A stretch of DNA of 16,684 nt from Hydnum rufescens UP504 (GCA_014904985.1 MU129176.1:55294-71977); one strand, 5' to 3'; positions 1 to 9,757 are shown, numbered from the stretch's first letter. Notes: generated from the letters alone by a model not told the origin. Program-made: numbers and translations.

Positions 1-210
1 GGGAATCCGGGGCTCCTTAGGGTCTCCTCCACCCATCCCAGGCACCTCCCCCTGGTCCTGGGCCTCCATTGGGCTGGATGGCTAAATATTATTTGGATGT
101 ACTTCATCCAATTTCCGCATTTAGGCTTTTTTTTAAATAAGAAACACTTTATTATGTAACTGGATATCCAAAGTTATTATGGGATATTACCTAATACACC
201 TTTTCCTTGT

Positions 211-440
211 CTAGACATGTCTAGACATGCCTAGACATGTCTAGACATGACTAGACATGACTAGACATGCCTAGACATGACTAGACATGCCTAGACATGA
301 CTAGACATGCCTAGACATGACTAGACATGCCTAGACATGCCTAGACATGCCTAGACATGCCTAGACATGCCTAGACATGACTAGACATGCCTAGACATGA
401 CTAGACATGCCTAGACATGACTAGACATGCCTAGACATGA
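211..440. repeat. 10-bp satellite, CTAGACATGN, 23 tandem copies
   Basis: The unit CTAGACATGN repeats in strict 10-bp register, the last base being mostly C or A, sometimes T. The joined unit TCTAGACATGTCTAGA is its own reverse complement, so the array is almost the same on both strands and could form many cruciform or hairpin registers. No coding sense. It starts sharply after an AT-rich flank (positions 120-205) preceded by a GC-rich stretch (1-85) in which I recognise nothing. Confidence 0.97.
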
Positions 441-700
441 CTAGACATGTCTAGATGTGTCTAGACATGTCTAGATGTGTCTAGACATGTCTAGATGTGT
501 CTAGACATGTCTAGATGTGTCTAGACATGTCTAGATGTGTCTAGACATGTCTAGATGTGTCTAGACATGTCTAGATGTGTCTAGACATGTCTAGATGTGT
601 CTAGACATGTCTAGATGTGTCTAGACATGTCTAGATGTGTCTAGACATGTCTAGATGTGTCTAGACATGTCTAGATGTGTCTAGACATGTCTAGATGTGT
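441..700. repeat. 20-bp higher-order satellite, 13 copies
   Basis: From 441 the array changes into perfect 20-bp dimers CTAGACATGTCTAGATGTGT, thirteen in a row with no visible difference between copies. The dimer is one consensus 10-mer plus a variant in which ACATG has become ATGTG. Uniform dimers next to variable monomers indicate a recent amplification of a dimer inside the older array. Confidence 0.97.
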
Positions 701-914
701 CTAGACATGACTATAGACATGTCTAGACATGACTATAGACATGACTAGACATGACTATAGACATGACTAGATGTGTCTAGACATGACTATAGACATGACT
801 AAATGTGTCTAGACATGACCAGACATGTCTAGACATGACTATAGACATGACTAGATGTGTCTAGATATGTCTAGACACACCTAGACATCTCTAGACATCT
901 CTAGACATGTCTAA
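701..914. repeat. Degenerate edge of the CTAGACATG satellite
   Basis: The same motif continues out of register. Units contain ACTATAGACATG insertions, ACTAGATGTGT variants and finally CTAGACATCT/CTAGACACAC forms. This is the expected decay towards the edge of a satellite array. Confidence 0.9.
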
Positions 915-1260
915 TGATCTCCCCCTGAGCAGATGCCTTTGTTCTAATTTAGACACTAGTAGACATGCATCCACAATAGCACCATTATTATTGGATTATT
1001 ATTGGATCTAGACAACATTAGACACCTATTAGTACTGCCACCAGAGGTCTTGGGCTCAAAATGTTGATTTAGACACCAGTAGACACACAGTAAGGATGAT
1101 AGACACCTCTAAGGCTCCAGAAAATATCTTATTAGACATGCCTAAATTAGACCTGTAACACTCTCCAGCCAGTGAACAAACCCTCCTGGGTGGCGCCTGT
1201 GGCGGGCTATTTTAGACATGTCTATATAGTGAACTTAGAAGAAAAATTCCCCAAAAATAC
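915..1260. repeat. Region with dispersed TAGACA motifs
   Basis: The satellite core motif TAGACA (or TTAGACAC) recurs about every 20-60 bp outside the tandem array, for instance near 951, 960, 1017, 1071, 1080, 1100, 1134 and 1214, sometimes followed by a reverse-complement TGTCTA. Such spaced copies resemble subterminal motif clusters of DNA transposons, from which the satellite could have grown. No ORF or gene is seen. The transposon reading is an inference. Confidence 0.5.
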
Positions 1261-1265
1261 CCCTC

Positions 1266-1395
1266 AGGCGTGTCTTAGACACGCCTATACTCAGAACACC
1301 TCTTAGGTGGTTTGCAGATGCAAACTCAAACCACCTAAGAGGTACTATTTTGAGGGTGCATTAGGTGAAGAAATTCACTCCACTTCGTGAATTTC
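1266..1395. repeat. Three consecutive perfect hairpins
   Basis: Three perfect inverted repeats lie in series: 1266-1286 (9-bp stem, 3-nt loop), 1298-1314 with 1327-1343 (17-bp stem, 12-nt loop) and 1370-1377 with 1388-1395 (8-bp stem, 10-nt loop). They sit between the TAGACA region and the break point of the aldehyde dehydrogenase pseudogene, which suggests the end of an inserted element. I do not recognise the family. Confidence 0.8.
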
Positions 1396-1414
1396 CAGCC
1401 AACCTATGGGTTAA

Positions 1415-2362
1415 AATTGTATCGGCATTGAGCCCTTCATTATTCACACCTCTCTAAGATGAATTCATAGCTGAGATGTCCGAGCGCATCCGCAAACTGC
1501 ATGTTGGCTCTGTCCTGGCCACATCTCCTGAAGGCTTCATCTCTGTAGTCAATGGTGGATCTATGATCAACAACTCGGATACGCGTTTTGATGGTCTTGA
1601 GAAAGTCATCCAGGACGCAGTGGCCATGGGTGCTCATCTGGTAAACTGGTGGGTCCAGATTGAGGCATCCGTATCATGAGTCAGGATCCTATTTTGCCCC
1701 CGGCCCCTGGAAACATGACCAGTAGCATGGAGATTGCCCAAAGTGAAGGTTAGTTCCTGGTGCTAATGACTGGGATTTGTGGGTTTATTAAATTTTGTGC
1801 GTTTAGTTTTTGCTCCCATCATACTCGTCATGAAGTATGATACTATAGACGAAGCTGTGGATATTGCGAATGGAACTCGTTATGGTCTTGGAACCTCAGT
1901 ATTTGGTCCAGATCAGCAAACTTGCAAAGGAGTTGCACTAGCCCTGAATGTGGTGTGGTCTCCGTCAATGATTTTGGTGTATACTATGTATGTTTCTCCA
2001 CTCCACCTCATTGTTCATGACATAACACATCGGTTCTTTGTGTCTAGCTGAAGTAAGGTTCATGCATTTTGATTTAAGTCCTCTCTGATGCGTCTCCTGC
2101 CTCTAGCCTAGATCTACCCTTTGGTGGTATAAAGGCAAGTGGTTGCGGCCGTTCCAGTAAGTGTTGTACCATTTCCAGTCCTGATTCCCTGTCCTGACTA
2201 ATCCACTATTGAAGGTGGACGAGAAGGCCTACAAGCCCTCACTTATACCAAAACGGTGATTGTCGACCGTTTCCCTCTGATAGCAGAGACATTCCAGCGG
2301 TGGTGGACTATCCAATATGCAGTCTCATTCAGAGCTGGTACGGCGATTTGACTTGGTCGTGA
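1415..2362 (+). pseudogene. Aldehyde dehydrogenase pseudogene, 5'-truncated
   Basis: This is the C-terminal part of an NAD(P)-dependent aldehyde dehydrogenase, which would oxidise aldehydes to acids. It begins abruptly at NCIGIE, the motif with the catalytic cysteine, and continues with EMSERIRKLHVGS, VNGGSMINNS, EVFAPI, GTRYGLGTSVFGPDQQTCKG, SVNDFGVYY, DLPFGGIKASG and GREGLQALTYTKTV. These are family motifs in the right order. The style resembles the fungal Msc7-like branch, which is a weak assignment. Putative introns are 1749-1806, about 1988-2106 and about 2157-2214. It is dead: no N-terminal Rossmann part, frameshifts near 1455, 1670-1710, 1944 (one base lost after CKGVALAL) and 2285. 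The last readable frame stops at 2360-2362. The break at 1415 adjoins the hairpin cluster, as if an insertion removed the 5' half. Confidence 0.85.
1749..1806 (+). other. Intron in the aldehyde dehydrogenase pseudogene
   Basis: A 58-nt interval with donor GTTAGT, branch-like GCTAATGA and acceptor TTTAG interrupts the motif EVFAPI exactly: AQSE lies before it and VFAPIILVMKYD after it. This supports eukaryotic spliceosomal introns of fungal size. Confidence 0.8.
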
Positions 2363-2880
2363 TTGAGGCCCTATTTACACCACAATCTGTTACAGGGAAT
2401 TTATGAGCGGGCCTGTAGCATTTGTGCCTGGGGATCAATGGAAAATGCGCCTGGTTGGCTTGGCACGTTTACTTTGTGCAGGATCTTCGTGACTTCGTGG
2501 TATTCAGCATCCTGAATACTATCTTTGCGCTGATTTCATTTGCTTTCATGGGTTCTTTATGAACATCTACATGTTCATGAATAATTAATGATGCAGTGTG
2601 TCTTCCCATTGCCCATTGCAGGATGTGCATGAAATTAATTACTATACCATGACTACTCATCAAAACATTGAACCCCTACATAGAATCTGAAATTACCTAT
2701 CGCTTGGTACAACAGGATTTATACTAGAGACATACGTAGCTTTACAGATGCACGAGTGCCATCGAAATTCATTATACAAGCTGATTGGGAACCTTGCCCA
2801 AGTCGCCTCGTATGTGGCAAACATTTCATTTCTCCTGTCGTCAGCAATAGCACCCAGAGCTGAGACTGTGGCCTCATTAG
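2363..2880. other. No recognisable gene
   Basis: About 520 bp between the aldehyde dehydrogenase remnant and the duplicated segment. Short open frames exist on both strands but show no family motif, no repeat between copies and no convincing splice pattern. The first ~40 bp may still be the decayed 3' end of the pseudogene in another frame. Confidence 0.5.
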
Positions 2881-4172
2881 AGTACACGTGAATAGGTTTG
2901 TCTGTCTCCGAACACAGGTTGTAGACAGAGATGAATGACTATGTTGGGAGTCGACAATTCTTGAAGGGGGCGGGGAAGCAAGTGGCCAATCGATGTCTAA
3001 ATCCTGTAAAACTCATCTCTTGGGGTACGTTTTCTTGATCCTTGATACGTGCCTCCAAGAAGCTTGGCAGTTAGAGACATGATCAGGGGAGATCTCTCAG
3101 TCCTTGGCTTCGTTCCTTGCCTTGTGGAGAGTATACTTAGGGGTAAATGGTGTAAGTGCAGGATGACAGTTTAAAGGAAATAAAGAAGGGGTGCCTGCAT
3201 ATACACTCTCTTTTGCGTTTAGGGCTGTTATGGTTTTCTGCAGGACACATCGCACTTTGAATTTGGGCCTCATCCTAGTTTTGATCTTGTGTTCTCCTAA
3301 TACCTAGACTACAGTCAAGTTCTGTGCCCCACTACCATTGACCTCTTCGTGTTCAGCAACTACAAGGCCTTGTCATTTGAACCGATGCCTCTTTTGCGTC
3401 ATGCGACATCTCGTCCATTGATGCGCCTGTATCAAAGTATCTCCAAGTATCCTTATCGAAATGAATAATTTGGCACAGTACCCCCTTTATGGGGAGCTCA
3501 GAGCTCAGAGGTCGGGCCACAGAGTGTTGGGGGAATTAAGTTTGTTATAATAGAAACCCTACTGTTTGAGAATCGGTGTGGAGGATAACTCAACGCTGGA
3601 AGTGAGTGTGGCCTTGGCGACCATATCCTTGGGAATAAAAGGGGAACCCCACTATTGATGACCCTGAACCCCTGCGCAGGCTGTGTTTCATGGAGAACAT
3701 GACCTCCTCCAACAGCAGTTCAAGGCTGCAAACCCTCGTGAAGGGATATACCTATGTTGCGACAGGTACCTACAGATTCGCTAACGACCAGTTCAGTGAC
3801 TCCAAGAATATTCCATATCACGCCTGGACGATAGAGCCAGACAGCTGCCTTGGGTCCGATCTTGCACGTCCGAATGGGGAGAATAAACACCGGCTCCAGA
3901 TAGTTGCGGAGAACCAACACAACAGACCAACGCAGGCAAGAGATAGTAACCATAAAGCGATTCAAAAGCAGCGACACATTTGCGATGAAACCATATCATT
4001 ATATCATAGGGGGTGGAGGCCCAGGAGTAGAGCAATGAGGTGGAAGGGATGGGACTGCTCACATTCCTCTGCTTATTAGTAATCGGACAATGCGGATAGA
4101 CTCCTTGTCCAAGGGGTGTTGGCACGATGTGGATAGCACGCACGTCATGAGGCTTATCTGGAGTGCATACCC
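2881..4172. repeat. Duplicated segment, copy 1 (~1.29 kb)
   Basis: This stretch aligns end to end with 6261-7799 in the same orientation. Both begin at AGTAC-C(G/A)(C/T)GAATAGGTTTG and end at GGAGTGC(A/G)TACC. Shared landmarks include the block from GATACGTGCCTCCAAGAAG (3045), the block from CATGGAGAACAT (3688) and GGGGGTGGAGGCCCAG (4009). Copies differ by scattered substitutions and small indels, so the duplication is not recent. Several 60-130 aa open frames overlap on both strands (for example 3690-4079), and none is kept open in the other copy. I see no family motif. It could be decayed exons of a duplicated gene or an unknown repeat. Confidence 0.85.
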
Positions 4173-4233
4173 AGGTTCACAACGATGCGGCTCGTGATCT
4201 GAAATGGATCATTATGATGTCAGGAGCAATTAA

Positions 4234-5150
4234 TTGACTGCCATCGCCAGTACTCGACAAGGAGTGAAGGTTGAGACTGCCTATGCAGGAGTGGAACCTG
4301 AGCGACTAGACCTATCCTCTTCGGCATCTTCTGGGGAAAGCCCTCCAAATTATGGAGGCTGTACTAGGCCAGCCCAACAGCCCCATCTCAGTGAGCCATT
4401 ACTGCAATATTTGCTCTCCATTGCTGACCACGTCTTCCCCAACCCACGATCTTTTCAGTCGCTCACTTTCCAATCTCCTGCAATGAACGATTTAAGCAGA
4501 CCATGGCAGATGTGGGCTCGGCACTTACTTGCATTCTTCACACTCCGCAAACCCCGAGGCATGAAGAGCAATGTGCTCACCCAACTCCCCAAGGGCATCT
4601 CCGCTGCTTCAATATTATATGTGGAGAAAGCACTCGGGGAGATTCCTGTTGGGATTAGTGGCGTGCGAACTGGGATCCGTGCTTTCCTGAATGCGATCAG
4701 GGAGATAAATGTTGTCAGTGGGACGCTATGTCTAAATATATGACTGTTTGTTTATCCTCCTTTTGTCCTCTTGTTCGGGATCGATCTAGACTGCCACTGA
4801 TGAAAGAACACTGCGGCACCTGGAGAGTGACATCGGTCTTCTTGCAGAGCTTTTGGAGCCCCTTGGTTATATGGAATCGCATCTATTTTCTCCTGAACTC
4901 CTACACCAGCTCCGTAGGCTTGGGAGGTGAGGGTTGAATTATTAACTGAAGGGTGTTATCGGGGCTAACTCATATGCAGGAAGTTACAGGACATTTCGTG
5001 GATGATGAAGCAGTCGATTTCGTCTAGGGAGAATAGGCGCTGCTTCTTTTCCAGTCATCCCGAAAATACTGGTGGAGACCTGAACACATTTGCAGAAGGC
5101 TTCCATCGGGCTCTGGGTGAATTTCGTGTGCGCCTCTCTCTCGCATTGGG
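4234..5150 (+). pseudogene. Helical N-terminal domain remnant, STAND/NLR-like (weak)
   Basis: Three pieces join in one frame across plausible introns: exon to 4713, intron 4714-4789 (GTCAGT...CTAG), exon 4790-4926, intron 4927-4979 (GTGAGG, branch GCTAACT, CAG), exon 4980-5150. The product contains YVEKALGEIPVGISGVRTGI, NAIREINV, TATDERTLRHLESDIGLLAE, LLEPLGYMESHLFSPELLHQ, LRRLGR-KLQDISWMMKQSIS and FHRALGEFRVRLSLALG. Heptad-like amphipathic helices and the LLEPL / LSPELL / LQDIS pattern recall the helical adaptor domain (MLKL N-domain-like) at the start of many basidiomycete NLR-like proteins. That resemblance is from memory and weak. An ATG with a good fungal context at 4503 is out of frame with the rest. 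The next putative splice (acceptor CTAG at 5198-5201) leads straight into a stop, so the gene looks broken. It lies between the two duplicated segments. Confidence 0.4.
4927..4979 (+). other. Putative 53-nt intron
   Basis: Donor GTGAGG, branch-like GGCTAACTC and acceptor ATGCAG. Removing it restores a continuous helical reading LRRLGR-KLQDIS with codon AG|G split at the junction, which a random interval would not be expected to do. Confidence 0.65.
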
Positions 5151-5201
5151 GTCATCAGTTACATGTTTCCCAATTCGTATTATTGTATCTTCTGACTCTA
5201 G

Positions 5202-5961
5202 GTGACGGCACTCCCAATGTATTCAGTGAGCACAATGGAGGCGGCGGTGCGCCCATTGGGCATTGTATCAAACTCGTCATGTGCCCTACTTCCCTTTTTG
5301 GATTGGGTCCTACAATCGAGACGGGTGATGGATCACCGCTTTGGTCTCATCCGAACTGTGCGCTTGTGTTATAGAGGATACAGAGTCACCAGATCACAGC
5401 GTCATGTCCACGGCTCTGACCCTTCCGCCAAACCTGAATTACGCGAATACAATCTCGTTCATGTAGGGTTGTTGAATGCAAGGGGGATTGAGAATTGGTT
5501 GGAGATAGAAATAACCGCAACGAGTAGTGCGTGGATATCTTCAGTCTCACGTCTCTTTCAGTTTGGGATTAATACTGATTGGAAGCACTGGATTGAAAGC
5601 GTGAGGAATAATAACTTTTTCCCCAACGAACGAGGCTCTAGTTCGTGGTGCTGTCGCATTCAGCTTTAATCCTGTCTTAGTAGGAGATCCGGGTCAATCG
5701 ATGACAGACCTGGTGAGGGGGATCGAAACTGGCCTAAATGCTGATCACCGAATTGGGTTTTCTTCCAATGTTTTCACTCAATCTGCGACTGACAAGACAA
5801 CTGTACAGTTTCATGCATACGGTGTGTATGAGATGTTTATTCCCTATAGTCGGGAGGGTGTGGATCCTCCTGGGAATCTTCTCTATGACCACCCGGACAA
5901 GTTGAAGTTGTTCCTTCCTGCTTCACTTCTTACTGATGGGGAGGTACGGCATGAACTATGA
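5202..5961 (+). pseudogene. Unrecognised protein remnant, frameshifted
   Basis: A frame opens after the putative acceptor at 5201 and runs to 5669. Near 5620, in a run of T then C, the reading appears to slip, and a second frame gives PTNEALVRGAVAFSFNPVLV and then GDPGQSMTDLVRGIETGLNA through to EVRHEL and a stop at 5959-5961. The piece EALVRGAVAF is loosely like the RGAV motif of fungal Hsp70-like (HSPA12-type) proteins; nothing else confirms this. I cannot assign a family. The frameshift and the lack of a start suggest a dead gene, perhaps the downstream part of the broken gene before it. Confidence 0.35.
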
Positions 5962-6260
5962 GCACAGGTTCCAGGTGAGCAGAGAAGACATCAGTGGGGT
6001 TTACAATCAAGGAAGAAGTTTAACCTCCCAAAACATTAGATTTATGTATGCAGTGGAGCCGAAATCGTGCGGATTTGAAAGCCTTGTTGCTTTAGTTGAT
6101 GGTATGGTGTAGACATGACAAGCACAATGCATTATCATTCTATACCACTGGCCCTATGACTTTTACCTGAAATCCTTGGTGAGATCGAGCCTGAGCCGGT
6201 CACGCAGTCATTGGATATTTTCTCCCTGAGAACATAGTGGGGGAACCCATTCGATGTAGT
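5962..6260. other. No recognisable gene
   Basis: About 300 bp between the unrecognised remnant and copy 2 of the duplicated segment. A short open stretch (SGVYNQGRSLTSQNIRF) follows a GTGAGC near 5973 and could be another decayed exon, but there is no further support. Confidence 0.4.
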
Positions 6261-7188
6261 AGTACCCGCGAATAGGTTTGTCTGTCTTCGAACACAGGTT
6301 CTAGGCAGAGATGAATAGCTATCTTGGGAGTCGAGAATTCTTGAAGGGGCTGGGGATGCGAGTGGCCAATAGATGTCTAAATCCAGTGAAACTCATCTCT
6401 TGGGGTACATTTTCTTGACCCTTGATACGTGCCTCCAAGAAGGTTGGTAGTTAGCATGAGGGATCTCTCGGGCCTTGGCATTGTACCTTGCCTTGTGGAG
6501 AGTATACTTAGGGGTACATGGTGTAAAGTGCGGGATGACGGCTTAAAGGAAGTAAAGAAGGGGTGCCTGCATATACACTCTCTTTTGCGTTTGGGGCTGT
6601 TATGGTTTTTGGCAGGACGCATCGCGCTTTGAATTTGGGCCTCATCTTAGTCTCAATCTCATGCTCTCCTTATACACTACAGTCAAATTTTGTAACCCAT
6701 GACTATTGACCTCTAGCAACTAAAAGGCCTTGTCATTTGAACCGACGCTTCAAAGTGTCTCCAGGTATCTTGTCCAAATGAATGGTCTTTCAAATTCCCA
6801 CAGCACTGGCACCCCCTTGTGGCAACCGCAGAGGATGGGCCACAGAATGCTGGGGGAATTAAGTTTGGTATTCACATTCACCCTTATGAGAGTAATGATA
6901 AAAGCCCCACTGTTTGTGGAGGCGGAGAATCGCTGTGGAGGATGACTCAACACCGGAAGTGAGTGTGGCCTTGGCGGCTGTATCTTTGGGAATAAAGGGG
7001 GATCCCCTTTATTGATAACCCTGAACCTCGCGCAGGATGTGCTTCATGGAGAACATAGCCTCCTCCAATGACAATTCAAGGCTACAAACCCTTGTGAAAG
7101 GATACACCAATTTTGGGACAGATACCTACATATTTGCTAACAACCAGTTGGGTGACTCCAAGATTATTCCATATCATGCCCTGACATT

Positions 7189-7433
7189 CCTGGGGTAGTG
7201 TTGCCACAACTTGCTCAACTGAATTGAGTCAAGTCAAGTCAAGTCGAGTCAAGTCGCAGAGTTGAAAATTTTGTTGCCAACTACAACAGATGATGGATTC
7301 TTTTTACCATGGTATGAAAGAGAGGACAATAAAACAATAGAAGTTGTTGAGCTCTAAGCAAAAAGTGGTGCAATAGGAACACCACAAGGGTATCTTTTTT
7401 TGCGACTTCAAGTCGTGGCATCACTATCCCGGG
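7189..7433. mobile_element. MITE-like insertion with ~25-bp TIRs
   Basis: Comparison with copy 1 shows an extra ~245-270 bp here. Its ends are inverted: 7189-7213 pairs with 7409-7433, 21 of 25 bases by eye, sharing the core TAGTG(T/A)TGCCAC(A/G)ACTTG. It has no coding capacity. Inside is a short tandem run of AAGTC/GAGTC at 7226-7256. The exact ends and target duplication are unclear: GGGGTAG occurs just inside the left end and just outside the right end. Family not recognised. Confidence 0.75.
7226..7256 (+). repeat. Pentanucleotide repeat (AAGTC)n
   Basis: Six consecutive pentamers, GAGTC or AAGTC, inside the MITE-like insertion. A simple repeat that probably grew by slippage. Confidence 0.9.
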
Positions 7434-7895
7434 GGTAGATAGCACGGGCGATAGAGCCAGACAGTGGCCTTTGGTCCGATAGAAGTCATGCACATTCAAA
7501 AGGGGAGAATAGATACCGGCTCCAGATAGTTGCGAAGAACCAACACAACAGAGCAATGCAGGGAGATAGTAAGTTAACCATAAAGTGATTCAAAAGCAGC
7601 CACACAGTTGTGATGGAACCATATCATTATATCCTAGGGGGTGGAGGCCCAGAAATAGAGCAACGAGGCAGAAGGGATGGGACTACTCACATTCCTCTGC
7701 TGATTAGCGACCGGACAATGCAGATAGGCCCCTTGTCTAATGGGTGTTGGCATGATGTGGATAGCACGCACGCAAGGAGGCTTTTCTGGAGTGCGTACCT
7801 GTAGTATAGCGGTTATGTAATAGTAGTGTACATACGTTGCGCGACGTTAGGGAGCTGCCGTGGCGAACCCACGGCTTCTCCCATCGAATTCCAGG

Positions 7896-8017
7896 CTGGT
7901 CAGCCACTTTTCCGCATCATATTAGATATAATGAGCCTTGCATTTATTATATCTAACTAGATGTTTTTACCAGGGGGCCCCTGGGGGCCCCTGCAATACA
8001 ATCAAGGGGCCCTGCCA
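7896..8017 (+). repeat. Left terminal repeat of element 1
   Basis: Starts CTGGTCAGCCAC and continues with ATAATGAGCCTTGC and ATCTAACTAGATGTTTTTA, then GGGGGCCCCTGGGGGCCCC. The same order of motifs, reverse-complemented, forms 15824-15914. The block from GGGGCCCCTGCAATACAATC onward is shared with element 2's left end. Confidence 0.85.
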
Positions 8018-8171
8018 GATTATGCATTATTAATTTATATATTTATTATTATTAGTATTATATTAGTATATACATCTGTAGGCTTGCCCAGTGGGGCTCA
8101 CCCTGTGCCCAAGAAGAGCAGCCAGAGGCTGCTCTTCTTGCACAATTGTAGCTAAAGAAAAAAACACTTAC
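8012..8171 (-). other. Putative intron L1-e with hairpin B
   Basis: Outermost intron of the left arm, 160 nt. Donor GTAAGT at 8171, acceptor GGCAG at 8012 beside the GC-rich terminal block. Hairpin B is 8110-8140 (14-bp stem, 3-nt loop, AAGAAGAGCAGC variant). In place of hairpin A there is only a short CCCC-AGTT-GGGG stem at 8182-8193. Confidence 0.6.
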
Positions 8172-8495
8172 CTGGAATTCACCCCAGTTGGGGCCTGGGT
8201 TCCATTTGGGCGATCCCTCAAGGGGGCATCGTTGGGAGTTTTGTTCATGCAGGCCTTCACAGTTTTCATTCATGCGGTCGTGTGTGGTTCTGTTCCTGGT
8301 TTTTGTTCCCGGGGTGTTGTTCGGCGGGTCTGTAGTTGGGGGTTCGTGTGGTTCAAGTGCAGTTGGGCTGGTTCCATTGGGGCACTCCCTCGAGGGGGTC
8401 GGTTTTCATTTGTGGGGGCTTGTTTGCAGTTATCGTTTGCGGCTATTGTTCCGTGGGTTCGTACTTGGTGGTTCGCGTGGGTTCTGGTTCAGGAT

Positions 8496-8606
8496 CTAGA
8501 GAAATAATTAATGAAATGTTAGTACAACAGTAATGCAGCGCAAAAGAGCAGCATGTGCTTCCTTTTGCACCACAAGAATAGAAATAAAAAATAAAAAAGA
8601 ACTTAC
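8496..8606 (-). other. Putative intron L1-d with decayed hairpin B
   Basis: 111 nt, donor GTAAGT, branch TACTAAC, acceptor CTCTAG. Hairpin B at 8538-8570 is imperfect (its right side reads GTGCTTCCTTTTGC). Hairpin A is 8615-8643, with stem ACCCCACACC, changed on both sides relative to consensus. Confidence 0.7.
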
Positions 8607-8773
8607 CTTGTAGCACCCCACACCTGCTGCACTGGTGTGGGGTACTGGAGCCCTGTACTCTGCCTCGTACGTGCGGCAGTTCGTACGGGCACCCGTCATT
8701 CAGGCGGGCATCAATATGGGGGGTTACGGGGGCGTTGCATCAGTATTTGTTTGTGGGGGCTCTGGTCCAAGAT

Positions 8774-8879
8774 CTAGAGAACTAAATAATAAATTAGTTA
8801 GATTAATGTAGCGCAAAAAGAGCAGCTCATGCTGCTCTTTTTGCGCCACGAGAATAAAAAATCAAGAAAAAAGACTTAC
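8774..8879 (-). other. Putative intron L1-c with hairpin B
   Basis: 106 nt, donor GTAAGT, branch TCTAACTAAT, acceptor CTCTAG. Hairpin B at 8811-8846 is a perfect 16-bp stem with a 4-nt loop. No hairpin A stands before its donor, so this unit has lost it. Confidence 0.75.
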
Positions 8880-9261
8880 CTTATGTATACTGTCTTCAAA
8901 GCGTGCTTTATGTGGAGGACGAACCCCTCATTGAGCAGCAGCAGAGCGGTTTGGACCTTCTGAATCTGTAGCTGGGTGGCGGTGGTGCAGACGGCGCGGG
9001 CTGGGTTCCGTCTGCTGCCCAGCCATTCTCTGGTGATCTGTATCAGGCTCGGTCTCGGTCTGTGTCTCCGATAAAGGAGTTGAGAATGAGGTTGTGCTGA
9101 ACTCTGGCTTTGTGTGCACATTGCCATTCGTTCGTTCCGGTGTTCATGCCTAATCGGGTGTTGCATAGGGTCCTGGGGATCTTCGGTGGCTGCGTATGTC
9201 GGTATTACGGGGAGGCTTCATCCACATTCTCGCCAGGCGGATTTTCGCGCAGGGGGGAAGC

Positions 9262-9372
9262 CTAGAATAACAAATAATACGATCTGTTAGAAAAACCAAA
9301 GAGAAGCAGCACCAAAAGAGCAGCTAGTGCTGCTCTTTTGGTGCTACTGTAGGTTTCTGGTTGAACACTCAC
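9262..9372 (-). other. Putative intron L1-b with hairpin B
   Basis: 111 nt, donor GTGAGT, branch TTCTAACAG, acceptor TTCTAG. Hairpin B at 9308-9345 has a perfect 17-bp stem in which the foot is GCACC/GGTGC instead of GCGCA/TGCGC, a two-sided change. Hairpin A is 9379-9412 (12-bp stem). Confidence 0.8.
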
Positions 9373-9534
9373 CTAGTAGGACCACACACCCACTGAAGCA
9401 GGTGTGTGGTCCTTTATCTGTTGTCGCGTGACCTTGGGGGCTGCGCATGTATGTGGTGTATTGGACCCATTTCAGCCTGCATTCATTTGCGGGTGGGTTT
9501 TGTATCGTCGTATGCAGGGTGCACAACCTTATAC

Positions 9535-9641
9535 CTAGAATGGAAATATTACTGAATGTTAGTTAAAGTGTTAAAGACATGCAAAAAGGGCAGCCTTGGC
9601 AGCCCTTTTTGCATGGCTGTACATAGTGGAGAGGTACTCAC
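9535..9641 (-). other. Putative intron L1-a with hairpin B
   Basis: Innermost left-arm intron, 107 nt. Donor GTGAGT, branch TTAACTAAC, acceptor TTCTAG. Hairpin B at 9579-9614 carries GGG/CCC in the stem where most copies have GAG/CTC, again changed on both sides, plus one mismatch. Hairpin A is 9646-9677 with one mismatch. Confidence 0.8.
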
Positions 9642-9757
9642 CTATGACCACACACCCGTGGCAGCGGGGGTGTGGTCCTCTTCTAGTTCCTCGGGTCCCT
9701 GTGGTCGAGTCCTATATACGAACGATTGTGAATTAAGTAAGCATCAAAACAAACCAC

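Larger units (their letters stand above)
6261..7799. repeat. Duplicated segment, copy 2, with an insertion
   Basis: Second copy of the segment at 2881-4172, same orientation. It is longer because of an insertion at about 7185-7450 that is absent from copy 1; without it the two lengths agree to within about 20 bp. The two copies flank the gene remnants at 4234-5961, so the ancestral event was probably a tandem duplication of segment plus gene, or unequal exchange. The copies are too diverged and lack TG...CA ends, so I do not read them as LTRs. Confidence 0.85.
8172..9757 (-). ncRNA. Left arm of element 1: exon/hairpin/intron array
   Basis: Read on the minus strand, from the centre outward, this is a chain of putative exons (9373-9534, 8880-9261, 8607-8773, 8172-8495) separated by five introns. 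Exons end in hairpin A just before the donor (9646-9677, 9379-9412, 8615-8643). Outward-sense exons are A/C-rich and poor in T. Exon lengths of 162, 382, 167 and 324 nt show no shared coding phase, and no family motif is visible, so I read it as non-coding. A spliced RNA would be a string of A hairpins, and each excised intron would carry a B hairpin. Transcription itself is inferred from the splice signals only. Confidence 0.6.

Noticed and set aside
3690..4143. Overlapping coding frames (129 aa plus, 116 and 85 aa minus)
   Set aside because: They overlap one another, have no recognisable motif, and are interrupted in the second copy of the segment.
2881..7799. LTR retrotransposon with the duplicated segments as LTRs
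   Set aside because: Copies are diverged, lack TG...CA ends, and no reverse transcriptase, integrase or primer-binding site lies between them.
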